A stretch of 64,000 nucleotides of DNA from JBBROS01 sp038229135 (GTDB lineage: Bacteria; Pseudomonadota; Alphaproteobacteria; Acetobacterales; Acetobacteraceae). A program made the position numbers and the translations under genes. Positions 7,960 to 15,500 of the stretch are shown piece after piece (positions within the stretch are counted from its first letter, which is position 1; each line of letters begins with the position of its first letter). A model generated the notes under the pieces. It was not told the origin of the DNA and did not search any database. It saw only the letters and a list, made by a program, of their open reading frames with translations. The stretch covers positions 1 through 64,000 of the forward strand of contig JBBROS010000017.1 in the NCBI GenBank assembly GCA_038229135.1, given 5' to 3'.

Positions 7960-8595
7960 ATGGACACTGCATTGCGACTGCCTCACGGAGCGTTCAACAA
8001 GGTCGACCGGTCGTCGGACCTGGCGTTCTACGCCCAGCCGCGGTTCGTGACGCATATCGACGATGCGGCGCTGGCGCGGCTGACGGCGGTGTATGCGGAG
8101 CTGTTTTCGCCGGGCGGGAGGTTGCTGGACCTGATGAGCTCCTGGGTGAGCCATCTGCCCGATGTGGCCTATGCGGAGGTTGTGGGCCACGGGATGAACG
8201 CGGCGGAGCTGGCCGCCAATCCGCGGTTCGGGCGATGGTGGGTGCAGGACCTGAACGCCGACCCGGCGCTGTCGCTCGAGGATGCGGGGTTCGACGGGGC
8301 CGGGCTGTGCGCGGGGGCGCAGTACCTGCAGCGGCCGGTGGAGGTGTTTGCGGAGGTGCGGCGGGCGCTCCGGCCGGGGGCGCCCTTTGTCGTGTCGTTC
8401 AGCAACCGATGCTTCCCGACGAAGGCGGTGGCGATCTGGCGGGCGCTGCCGGGGGCCGAGCAGCAGCGGCTGATTGCGGCCTACATGCGGGAGGCTGGGT
8501 TCGACGCGGTGGAGGGCCGGGCGGCGGTGCCGGAGGAAGGGGACCCGCTCTGGGTGGTCGTGGGGCGGGCGCCGCACGGCGAAGGCTCATGCTAG
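7960..8595 (+). CDS. Class I SAM-dependent methyltransferase
   Basis: A 211-residue protein with a degenerate Rossmann SAM-binding region: LLDLMSSWVSHLP near residue 50, VGHGMNAAEL as the acidic/second strand region, and ALRPGAPFVVSFSNRCFPTKA near residue 145 as the post-motif III region. Substrate unknown. Similar proteins are often encoded beside redox or lipid genes in alphaproteobacteria. ATG 7960 fits the conserved beginning (LPHGAFNKVDRSSDLAFY). It shares a short divergent promoter region with the SplB-like gene. Confidence 0.7.
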   Translation: MDTALRLPHGAFNKVDRSSDLAFYAQPRFVTHIDDAALARLTAVYAELFSPGGRLLDLMSSWVSHLPDVAYAEVVGHGMNAAELAANPRFGRWWVQDLNADPALSLEDAGFDGAGLCAGAQYLQRPVEVFAEVRRALRPGAPFVVSFSNRCFPTKAVAIWRALPGAEQQRLIAAYMREAGFDAVEGRAAVPEEGDPLWVVVGRAPHGEGSC

Positions 8596-8663
8596 GCTTA
8601 TAGGTTTCCTCCCGGCCTCATCCCGAGAGGGGATGGCAGAGTGGGCCATTTTAAAGGGAAATC

Positions 8664-8740
<77 letters not shown>

Positions 8741-8778
8741 AACCGAGGCCGGGCTTGTAGACCCTCGCTCGGTTGGGG

Positions 8779-9411
8779 TCAACGGATGCTGGCGGGCGTG
8801 AGCTGGGCCAGGCGCTCCAGCGCGGCCTGAACGGTAGGCACCACCTCGAACAGGGTGCGGACGGTAGGGGCAGCGAACCCTTGGGCGATGGCGGCGTCGA
8901 TCATTGCGAGGTAGGGCTGGGCCCAGCCCTCGACGTCGACCACCAGGATGGGCTTTTCGTGCAGGCCGAGCTGACGCCAGGTGGTGATCTCAATGGTCTC
9001 GTCGAAGGTGCCGAGGCCGCCCGGCATCATCAGCAGCGCGTCGGCGGCGTCGAACATGCGCTCCTTGCGGTCGTGCATGGTGTCCGTCAGCACGAGCTCC
9101 ATGGGGCCGGGGTGGGCCACTTCGCGGCGCTGCAGGAAGGTCGGGATGATGCCGAGCACGTCGCCCCCGGCCGCGATGGCCGCATCGGCGAGTACGCCCA
9201 TCAGGCCCACCCGGCCGCCGCCGTAGACCAGGCGGTGCCCGGCTTGGGCCAGGGCGGTGCCGAGGGCGTGGCAGGCGGCGCGGAAGGCCGGGCTGTGGCC
9301 GAAACGGGAGCCGCAGAAGACGGCAACGGACAGACGGGGGACGGGGAGGCGGGCAACGGGGAGGCGGGCGACGGATGGGCGGGCGACGGGGAGGCGGGCG
9401 GGGTCGGGCAT
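8779..9411 (-). CDS. LOG family protein (TIGR00730 Rossmann fold)
   Basis: A 210-residue protein with the LOG hallmarks: AVFCGSRFG near residue 33, VYGGGRVGLMG, and PGGLGTFDE as the catalytic/ribose-binding motif. Members are cytokinin-riboside monophosphate or nucleotide phosphoribohydrolases; many bacterial ones hydrolyse AMP-like nucleotides. The N terminus (PVARPSVARLPVARLPVPRL) is built from a 15-base tandem repeat at 9325-9399 and is probably not functional. ATG 9411 is used; an upstream ATG would add about 20 unsupported residues. Shares a divergent promoter region with the cytochrome c' gene. Confidence 0.85.
   Translation of the reverse strand: MPDPARLPVARPSVARLPVARLPVPRLSVAVFCGSRFGHSPAFRAACHALGTALAQAGHRLVYGGGRVGLMGVLADAAIAAGGDVLGIIPTFLQRREVAHPGPMELVLTDTMHDRKERMFDAADALLMMPGGLGTFDETIEITTWRQLGLHEKPILVVDVEGWAQPYLAMIDAAIAQGFAAPTVRTLFEVVPTVQAALERLAQLTPASIR
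9325..9399. repeat. 15-bp tandem repeat, five units, inside the LOG gene
   Basis: Units of gacggggaggcgggc (9340-9354, 9355-9369, 9385-9399) with two diverged units (9325-9339, 9370-9384). Being a multiple of three, it encodes repeating RLPVA-like pentapeptides at the LOG N terminus without breaking the frame. Confidence 0.75.
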
Positions 9412-9501
9412 CGGGGGTCCTACGGACGGAATCGTGAATGGGTCCTTGGCGGAACGCGCGACATGGCGCAACGTCGCGTTTTCGTGAGCAGGAGGTTGGG
9501 G

Positions 9502-9963
9502 ATGTTGAAGGCGGGTATGTTAAGGGCGGTTCTGGTCGGATTCGTGATGCTGGCGGGTGGGGCCGCAACTGCGCAGACGGTTGCGTTCAAGCCTGACGAG
9601 ATCATCGCAACCCGGCAGGCCGGCATGGCGCTGACGGGTGGCATCAGCGATGCGATGAAGGTGGCGGTTGCGGCCGGGACGGAGCCCAAGCAATTCGAGG
9701 AGGCATCGAACGGCCTCGTGAAGTGGGCGGCGGCGTTCCCGGCGCTGTTCCCCGAGGGCACGCAGACGGGCCGCGACACGAAGGCCAAGCCCGAGATCTG
9801 GACGGACCGGGCGAACTTCGAGAAGGCTGCCGTGGCGTTCGGGCAGGCGGCGCAGGCGGTCGGCGCGGCGACGAAGGCCAACGACAAGGCCGGGTTCGCG
9901 ACGGCCTATGCCGAGATGGGCAAGACCTGCGGCGGCTGCCACCGGCCCTACAAGAACCGCTAG
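9502..9963 (+). CDS. Cytochrome c' (class II cytochrome c)
   Basis: A 153-residue exported haem protein: signal peptide MLKAGMLRAVLVGFVMLAG ending at ATAQ, an alpha-helical body (four-helix bundle expected) and the haem-binding CGGCH near residue 143, close to the C terminus as in cytochromes c'. GGAGG at 9491-9495 sits six bases before ATG 9502, which sets the start. Members bind NO/CO in the periplasm. The neighbour on the other strand is a cytochrome b561-type protein, a common pairing for c'-type electron transfer. Confidence 0.88.
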   Translation: MLKAGMLRAVLVGFVMLAGGAATAQTVAFKPDEIIATRQAGMALTGGISDAMKVAVAAGTEPKQFEEASNGLVKWAAAFPALFPEGTQTGRDTKAKPEIWTDRANFEKAAVAFGQAAQAVGAATKANDKAGFATAYAEMGKTCGGCHRPYKNR

Positions 9964-9978
9964 CGTTCGGCGGGCCCT

Positions 9979-10689
9979 CTACGCGAAGCGGACGAGGGCC
10001 CACACGGCGGCGGCGCTGACGGCCAGGATGGCGGCTGCCAGCGCCGGGCTGGCGAAGCGCGGCTGTTGCATGGTGGCGGGCAGTCGCTTGCGGCCCGTGA
10101 CCATGGCCCGCACCAGGTCGTGCCGCTTCACCACCGCGTAGGCCACGATGGCCAGGATGTGGAGCACGACGAGGCCGAGCAGCACGTTGAACGCGAGGGC
10201 GTGGATGCCGGTGATGGCGTCGCTGGTCTTGCGGCCGACGAAATGGGCGAGTGGGCCTTCGTCCGTGCCGTCGGCATTGCTGAAGAGGCCCGTGCCGGCC
10301 TGGATGGCGAGTAGCGCGAGCATGAACAGCACCATCCAGCCGCCGGCGGCGTTGTGGCCGATCTCGGTGTCGGGCTCGCGCTTGCCGAAGGTGGCCAGGT
10401 GGCGAAGGCCTTCGAGCGGGTTGCGGATGAAGTTGCCGAAGCGGGACGTGTCGCTGCCGACGAAGCCCCAGACGACCCTGAACAGCAGGAGCGCGAGCAG
10501 GGTGTAGCCCGAGAGGAAGTGCAGCTCGATCCAGTTCTTCTGGATGCTGACGTAGCTGAACGCAATCAGCAGGACGATGGCCCAGTGGAACAGGCGCGTG
10601 GGCGCGTCCCAGACGCGCATGAGGAGTTGGGGTATCCGCGGCTCGGTGCGGCCTAGCGGGACACGGGTGCGGCGGTCTGAAGCTTGCAT
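9979..10689 (-). CDS. Cytochrome b561-type membrane protein (b/b6 domain)
   Basis: A 236-residue protein with WDAPTRLFHWAIVLLIAFSY (first helix with haem-ligand His), GYTLLALLLFRVVWGFVGS, GGWMVLFMLALLAIQAGTGL and GIHALAFNVLLGLVVLHI (His ligands in helices 2-4): the prokaryotic di-haem cytochrome b561/Ni-Fe hydrogenase b-subunit fold. It probably passes quinol electrons to the adjacent cytochrome c' (convergent, 15 bases between stops). The start may be ATG 10689 or the later MRVWDAPTR. Confidence 0.85.
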   Translation of the reverse strand: MQASDRRTRVPLGRTEPRIPQLLMRVWDAPTRLFHWAIVLLIAFSYVSIQKNWIELHFLSGYTLLALLLFRVVWGFVGSDTSRFGNFIRNPLEGLRHLATFGKREPDTEIGHNAAGGWMVLFMLALLAIQAGTGLFSNADGTDEGPLAHFVGRKTSDAITGIHALAFNVLLGLVVLHILAIVAYAVVKRHDLVRAMVTGRKRLPATMQQPRFASPALAAAILAVSAAAVWALVRFA

Positions 10690-10757
10690 CGTTCGGCCCT
10701 GGAGGGTGTGAGAGGAGTGTACCGGCTGGCGGCGCATGTGGGAAGCGGGGGTGGTGA

Positions 10758-11651
10758 GTGCAGGGTTGGGATTGGGCGGTGCCGGTCTGTCTTGTGCCGG
10801 TCTGGCTTGTGCCGGTCGGGCTTGTGCCGGTCTGGGTTGTGCCGGTCTGGCTGGTGCCAGCCGGGCTGGTGGCGGCGCTGGGCGGGTTCGGCGTCTGGTC
10901 GGCGCGGCGGTGGCAGGGCGCCGGGGGCCGGCGGGAAAGCTGGGGCTGGGCGGCGCTGGCCTTCGCGGCGGGGGCGGCATGGTGGCTGGCGTCCGGGGTG
11001 CGGCTGGGGGCGTGGCCGGCCGGGGGCGCCGGGCGGGCGGCGGTGGCGTGCGCGGCCCTCGGCGCGGCCTGGTTGACGCCTGCGCTGGTGCGGCACGGGG
11101 GGGTGTTGGCGGCGGTGGTGTTCATGGCCTGGTACGTGCCGGGTGGCGCGGTGGGCCGGGAGGAGGTGTGGCGCGTGGTGTTCGCGCTGTTGGCTGCGGC
11201 CTGGTGGCTGGCGCGGGCCGGGGCGGGGCGCGGCAAGGTCGCGCCGGCTGGGGCGGTCGCCCTGGGGCTCGTGCTGCTCGGCGGCGCGTGGCTCGGGGGT
11301 GTTGCGCTCGAGGCGCCGGGGGTGGCGCTGGGCGTGGGGCTCGCGGCGGCGCTCGGTGGGGCCGGTGCGCGTCGTGGCGGAGTGCCGGGCGAAGTGCCCG
11401 GCGAAGTGCCGGGGGCGTTGCTGGCGGTGGGCGTGGGTGTCACGGCGCTGAGCGTGGGGCGGGGGCTCGGGCGGTTCGGCGTGGTCGAGGTGGCGTGCCT
11501 CCTGGCGCTTGCGGCGCCGCGCCTGGTGGCGGCGCTGGAGCGGGGTCGGCTGCGGCGGCTGCGGCGGTTTGCGCCGGTGGGGGCGGTGCTCGGGGCGTCG
11601 TCCGCGCTGGTGGCGGCCGCGTGGGTCGGGGCGCGGGCGGTGCGGGGGTGA
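10758..11651 (+). CDS. Uncharacterised membrane protein with N-terminal VPVWL repeats
   Basis: A 297-residue hydrophobic frame with roughly eight stretches able to span the membrane, separated by short basic loops (SARRWQGAGGRRE, RGRLRRLRR). No family is recognised. The first 35 residues come from six 15-base repeats (10779-10868) encoding VPVWL/VPVGL. A PGEVPGEV repeat lies near residue 212. The start is GTG 10758; later starts are possible. Its hydrophobic pattern favours a real gene, but composition alone can mimic this in such GC-rich DNA. Confidence 0.5.
   Translation: MQGWDWAVPVCLVPVWLVPVGLVPVWVVPVWLVPAGLVAALGGFGVWSARRWQGAGGRRESWGWAALAFAAGAAWWLASGVRLGAWPAGGAGRAAVACAALGAAWLTPALVRHGGVLAAVVFMAWYVPGGAVGREEVWRVVFALLAAAWWLARAGAGRGKVAPAGAVALGLVLLGGAWLGGVALEAPGVALGVGLAAALGGAGARRGGVPGEVPGEVPGALLAVGVGVTALSVGRGLGRFGVVEVACLLALAAPRLVAALERGRLRRLRRFAPVGAVLGASSALVAAAWVGARAVRG
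10779..10868. repeat. 15-bp tandem repeat, six units
   Basis: Units gtgccggtctggctt at 10779, 10794, 10809, 10824, 10839 and a diverged one at 10854, each 15 bases, in frame with the membrane-protein gene (VPVWL). Confidence 0.85.
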
Positions 11652-11766
11652 GGCGTGAAGGCCGGTCATGCGCCTCCCCGGCCCACCCGCAAGGCGGGGC
11701 AAGATCATGACAGCGGCGTTGCAGAGTCGGGGGCATCGCTCTACTTGCTCGTAGAATAACGAGGAT

Positions 11767-12840
11767 GTGAGAATGGTGGCGCGGCTGTTGGTCGGTGCGG
11801 TGGTTGCGGTGCTCGTCGCGGTGGCGGCGGTGTTCGCACTTCGCCCGGCGCCGGAGGTGCGGCCGGTCGCCACCGCGCCGGCGGCTGCGCCTGGCGCGCC
11901 AGCGCCCGCCGTGGCCGGCATAGCGCCTGCTGCGGCCCCTCCCGCCGCGCCTCCCGCCGCCCCTCCCGCCGCGCCTGCCGCCGCCTCTGCCGCCGCCCCT
12001 GCCGCCGCGACTGCCGAGGCCAAGGTGGCCCCTAGCTTCGACGTGGTGCGCGTGTCCCCGGAGGGCTCGACCGTGATCGCGGGGCGGGCTGAGCCGGGGA
12101 GCGAGGTGGTGGTGCGCGAGGGCGGCACCGGGATCGCGCGGACGCAGGCCGACCGGCGGGGCGAGTTCGTGGCGTTGCCGGCGGCGCCGCTCGCGCCGGG
12201 GCCGCGGGAGCTGACACTGGGCGCGTCGAAGGGCGGCGGGGCGGAGACCAAGGCGGATGGCGCCGTGATGGTGGTGGTGCCGGCGCCCGCCGCACCCTCG
12301 GCCGCGCCGCCGCCCGCCCCGGTGGCCGTGCTGGTGCCCAGTGCCGCCCCACCCCGGTTGCTCTCCGCGGCGCCGGTGGGGCGTGTGACGCTGGACGTGG
12401 TGGACTACGACGCCGAGGGACGCATCCGCTTCGCCGGGCGGGCCGGTGCAGGCCGGGTGGTGCGGCTTTACGTCGACAATGCGCGAACCGGGGATGCGCG
12501 GGCGAATGCGACCGGGGCCTGGGCACTGACGCCCGAGGCGGCGGTGGCGCCGGGGGTGCACACTCTGCGGGTGGACGAGCTGGACGAGACCGGGCGCGTG
12601 CTGTCCCGGGCCGAGCTGCCGTTCAAGCGGGCGGCGCCTGCCGCTGTGGCGTCCTCGCCCGCGGCGGGTCCGGTGGCCACGCAGGTGGTGGTGCAGCCGC
12701 GGCAGACGCTGTGGCGGCTGGCGCGGGACGCGTATGGGCGGGGCGTGCGCTACACGGTGATCTACGAGGCGAACCGGGACCAGATCCGTGACCCGCGGCT
12801 GATCTATCCGGGGCAGGCGTTCATGGTGCCGGTGCCGTAG
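11767..12840 (+). CDS. LysM domain protein with Ala/Pro-rich linker
   Basis: A 357-residue protein: an N-terminal signal anchor (MVARLLVGAVVAVLVAVAAV), an Ala/Pro linker (residues about 30-85, low-complexity DNA near 11930-12010), two Ig-like/beta-sandwich repeats (VVRVSPEGSTVIAGRAEPGS; VVDYDAEGRIRFAGRAGAG), and a C-terminal LysM (VQPRQTLWRLARDAYG ... RDPRLIYPGQAFMVP). LysM binds peptidoglycan, so it probably acts in the periplasm or cell wall. Start GTG 11767 or ATG 11773. Followed by a palindromic repeat and a convergent lipoprotein gene. Confidence 0.85.
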   Translation: MRMVARLLVGAVVAVLVAVAAVFALRPAPEVRPVATAPAAAPGAPAPAVAGIAPAAAPPAAPPAAPPAAPAAASAAAPAAATAEAKVAPSFDVVRVSPEGSTVIAGRAEPGSEVVVREGGTGIARTQADRRGEFVALPAAPLAPGPRELTLGASKGGGAETKADGAVMVVVPAPAAPSAAPPPAPVAVLVPSAAPPRLLSAAPVGRVTLDVVDYDAEGRIRFAGRAGAGRVVRLYVDNARTGDARANATGAWALTPEAAVAPGVHTLRVDELDETGRVLSRAELPFKRAAPAAVASSPAAGPVATQVVVQPRQTLWRLARDAYGRGVRYTVIYEANRDQIRDPRLIYPGQAFMVPVP

Positions 12841-12847
12841 GGCACCT

Positions 12848-12892
12848 CGTCACGTCCCTCGCCCCCGCCCTCTTTCGGAGGGAGAGGGAGGT
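12848..12892. repeat. C-run/G-run palindromic intergenic element
   Basis: tcgtcacgtccctcgccccc runs into ccctctttcggagggagaggg, forming a small hairpin between two convergent genes. Related elements occur at 22773, 30461, 35947 and 38662. It may act as a terminator for both neighbours. Confidence 0.5.
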
Positions 12893-12895
12893 CGG

Positions 12896-13741
12896 CTACT
12901 TCCTGCCGCCTGCGTTGAGGATGACGTCCTTCACGCCACCTGCGGCTTCTTCGGCAACCACGACGGCGACATCGCCCCAATAGGGGTCGATCGAGCGGCG
13001 CGGGACTTCGTTGAGCTGGACGATGCGGCCGCGCTCGCCGCGGGGGTCGGCCACCACCCACTGCAGTTCGATCCGGACGGTGCCGCCGGCGCCGGGAGCC
13101 GTGACGACGTCGCCCCGGAGCTCGAAATCGGCATCCTTCGGCGTGTCCTGGATCACGAGGCCCTTGTCGGCGAGCTTGAGGCGCATCTGCGTGGGCAGGG
13201 CGCGGTTGCCGTCGCCGGGCGCGCCGGTGACGCCGGAGAAGTAGATGCGGGCCGGGCGGTTCAGGAGCGAGGTGGGGTCCGACTGGCGCCGTGCGGCCTC
13301 GATGCGGCCGAGGAGGGAGGCGATGCCCGGGGCGGCCTGGGCGGCGGCGGCGCGGAGCACGCTGGGGTCGCCGGACGCCCAGGCTTGCGCGGGCACCGGG
13401 GCGCCTTCGTTCGTGCCCTGGGCTTCGCCCGCCGGGTTCTCGATGGTGTAGATCGGCACGACCTGGCCCTGGCGCATCTCGGCGGCGAGGGCGACGGTCC
13501 ATTCGCGGTTGCGGCGGCCGCGGGCGGCCGGGACTTCCTGTTCGAGCAGGGCCGCGGCGGTGGCGTCGGCCCAGGTCTGGGCGGCGGCGTCGGGCAGGAG
13601 TGAAGCCGCGGGGGTGGCGACGCCGAGGCGGGAGGGCGGTGGCTGGGCCAGCCGGGCGCCGACCACGCCGGGGTTGCCGAGGAACGGCTGCGGCAGGTCG
13701 CCGCAGGACGCGAGGAGGAGCAGTAGGAAGAGGGCGCGCAT
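12896..13741 (-). CDS. Putative lipoprotein
   Basis: A 281-residue protein with a short lipoprotein signal (MRALFLLLLLASC, lipobox LLASC near residue 13). No family is recognised with certainty; the pattern (RPARIYFSGVTGAPGDGN; DADFELRGDV; VRIELQWVVADPRGERGRI) resembles alphaproteobacterial outer-membrane-associated lipoproteins of unknown role. Last gene of the minus-strand run rfaD-lgt-midA-pgeF, eight bases after pgeF. Lgt, encoded in the same run, would lipidate it. Confidence 0.65.
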   Translation of the reverse strand: MRALFLLLLLASCGDLPQPFLGNPGVVGARLAQPPPSRLGVATPAASLLPDAAAQTWADATAAALLEQEVPAARGRRNREWTVALAAEMRQGQVVPIYTIENPAGEAQGTNEGAPVPAQAWASGDPSVLRAAAAQAAPGIASLLGRIEAARRQSDPTSLLNRPARIYFSGVTGAPGDGNRALPTQMRLKLADKGLVIQDTPKDADFELRGDVVTAPGAGGTVRIELQWVVADPRGERGRIVQLNEVPRRSIDPYWGDVAVVVAEEAAGGVKDVILNAGGRK

Positions 13742-13749
13742 GGCGGCGG

Positions 13750-14535
13750 CTATAGCACGATCGCGCTGACCTGGTGGCCGATCGGATGGCCACCGGCCAG
13801 GGTGCGGCGGCGGTGGCTCCAGAAGCGGGGGTCGGGCAAGGTGTCGGCGTCGACGATGTCCAGGGCGCCAAGCCCGGCAAGCCGGGGGGCGCCGAGCCCG
13901 GCAAGCCGGGTGGCGCCAAGCCCGGCAAGCCGGGCGGCGCAGTAGGCGGCCAGGTCGAACAGGTGGCGGTCGTCCCGGCCGGGCTGGAAGAAGCGCGCGG
14001 CAGCCGGGTCGCGGGTCAGGACGGCGTCGCGGAGGTCGGGGCCGACCTCGTAGCTGGGCTGGCGGATGCAGGGGCCGATGCTGGCCGCGATGGTGCCCCC
14101 GGTGGCACCCAGGGCCAACATCGCTTCGATCGTCGCCTCGAGCACGCCCGCCAGGGCGCCGCGCCAGCCGGCATGGACCGCGCCGATCACGCCCGAAGCT
14201 GCGTCGTGCAGCAGGACGGGAGTGCAGTCGGCGGTGATGATGGCGAGCGCGATCCCGGGGATGCGTGTGACCATCGCGTCCGCGCGGGGGCCGTCGCCCG
14301 CCGCCCAGGGCTCTGTCACGGTGATCACGTCCGGGCCGTGGACCTGGTGGAGGCCGACGATGTGGGCGGCGCCGAGATGGGCGGCGATGCGCGCGCGGTT
14401 CTCGGCGACGTGCGCGCGGTCGTCGCCGCCGGAGAGGCTGCCGTTGAGGCTCGCATAGGGGCCCTGGCTGACGCCGCCGTCGCGGGTGAAGAAGCCATGG
14501 CGGGCCGTGATGGCGTGGCTGGTGAGGGGCGTCAT
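13750..14535 (-). CDS. pgeF: Peptidoglycan editing factor PgeF (laccase domain)
   Basis: A 261-residue protein with the DUF152/YfiH motifs: HGFFTRDGGVS near residue 13, VGLHQVHGPDV, ITADCTPVLL (zinc-site Cys near 102), HAGWRGAL (His near 117), ASIGPCI and DPRFWSHRR. In E. coli it removes mis-incorporated L-Ser from peptidoglycan precursors; other members are adenosine/purine phosphorylases. The C-terminal third carries three copies of LAGLGA(x)R from a 24-base tandem repeat (13864-13935), longer than usual. Overlaps midA by four bases. Confidence 0.88.
   Translation of the reverse strand: MTPLTSHAITARHGFFTRDGGVSQGPYASLNGSLSGGDDRAHVAENRARIAAHLGAAHIVGLHQVHGPDVITVTEPWAAGDGPRADAMVTRIPGIALAIITADCTPVLLHDAASGVIGAVHAGWRGALAGVLEATIEAMLALGATGGTIAASIGPCIRQPSYEVGPDLRDAVLTRDPAAARFFQPGRDDRHLFDLAAYCAARLAGLGATRLAGLGAPRLAGLGALDIVDADTLPDPRFWSHRRRTLAGGHPIGHQVSAIVL
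13864..13935. repeat. 24-bp tandem repeat, three copies, inside pgeF
   Basis: Units ggcgccaagcccggcaagcc plus four bases at 13864-13887, 13888-13911 and 13912-13935 differ at only a few positions. In frame, they add RLAGLGAP-like octapeptides to PgeF. Confidence 0.9.
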
Positions 14536-15500
14536 GGCTCGAATCCGGGTGGGAGTGGCAGGCGTGCCGAGGTGATGGCCAGCGCCTTGAACAGGCCGCC
14601 CATGCGCTCGGGCTCGGCCAGGCGCTGGGCGGCGGCGATGAGGGCGGCGGCCTGGCGGGGGGGCTGGGTGCGGGCCAGCGCCCCGCTGCGCTGGAACAGG
14701 CCGAGGCGGGCGAGGAACGGGCCCTGGCGGACGGGGCCGTGCACGTCCGCCCCGGCCGTGCGGGCGGCGGCGGTGAGAGCGGCGAAGTCCACGTGGGCGG
14801 TGAGGTCGGCGGTGCCGGGGTCCGCGAGCGGGTCGGCGGGGCGGCCGCCGCGGAGGGCTTGCAGGCTGTCGCCCGGGGCGCTGGCGGCGGGGCCGTAATC
14901 GAGGAGGAGGGCGGCGCCGCCTTCGGAGCCGATGCGGGCGCCGAGCCAGGTGGCGAAGGCGAGGGCGGGCTCGCACGACTCGAGCACGTCGCCGTCGGCG
15001 GCGGTGCCGTCATGCCGGGCGGGCAGTTCCACGAAGGCGCCGTGGGCCACGAAGCGCTCCGTCCAGCCCGCGCCGCGGCGGACGAACTGGCGGATGGGGA
15101 GGGCGTCGAGGAACTCGTTGGCGAGCAGGAGCATGGGGCCCTGGGGGAGCGTGCCGGCGTCCTCGTGCCAGGTGGCGTGCGGCAGGCGGGCGCGCTGCGC
15201 CTCGCGGAGGCGGGGGGACGTTTCGACCAGGTGCAGGCGGTGGGCGGCATGCAGGGCGGGTGCAACGCGGGCGAGGGTGCGCAGCGCGTCGGCCATGAGG
15301 GTGCCGCGGCCGGGGCCACATTCGACGAGCAGCACCGGGTCTGGACGGCCCATCGCCTCCCACATCACGGCGCACCAGGCGCCCAGCAGCTCGCCGAAGA
15401 CCTGGGTGATCTCCGGGGCCGTGGTGAAGTCGGCAAACGGGTCCTGGGTGGCGTAATAGGCTGCGTTGGCGCGGGCCATGAAGGCGTCGAGACGCTCCAT
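14532..15500 (-). CDS. MidA/NDUFAF7 family SAM-dependent methyltransferase
   Basis: A 322-residue protein with the family's N-terminal block AYYATQDPFADFTTAPEITQ, the SAM site LLVECGPGRGTLMADALR near residue 60, LLLANEFLDALPIRQFV near residue 125 and LLLDYGP near residue 205. In mitochondria the homologue methylates an Arg of complex I subunit NDUFS2; the bacterial substrate is probably NuoD, by inference. Placed between lgt (stop abuts its start) and pgeF (four-base overlap), a common alphaproteobacterial order. Confidence 0.88.
   Translation of the reverse strand: MERLDAFMARANAAYYATQDPFADFTTAPEITQVFGELLGAWCAVMWEAMGRPDPVLLVECGPGRGTLMADALRTLARVAPALHAAHRLHLVETSPRLREAQRARLPHATWHEDAGTLPQGPMLLLANEFLDALPIRQFVRRGAGWTERFVAHGAFVELPARHDGTAADGDVLESCEPALAFATWLGARIGSEGGAALLLDYGPAASAPGDSLQALRGGRPADPLADPGTADLTAHVDFAALTAAARTAGADVHGPVRQGPFLARLGLFQRSGALARTQPPRQAAALIAAAQRLAEPERMGGLFKALAITSARLPLPPGFEP

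Noticed and set aside
8596..8663. Possible small ORF or riboswitch beside tRNA-Pro
   Set aside because: Too short, with only a modest CCTCATCCCGAGAGGGGATGG hairpin that could be tRNA 3' trailer structure.
9644..12251. Long minus-strand frames opposite the VPVWL membrane protein and LysM gene
   Set aside because: Thr/Pro/Ala and Arg-rich low complexity; mirror images of the tandem repeats and the Ala/Pro linker.
12896..15319. Very long open frame (about 800 codons) covering the lipoprotein, pgeF and midA genes
   Set aside because: GC-rich DNA keeps alternative frames open. The part over pgeF and midA is Ser/Pro/Arg-rich nonsense, while the real families lie in other frames; only the lipoprotein part is real.
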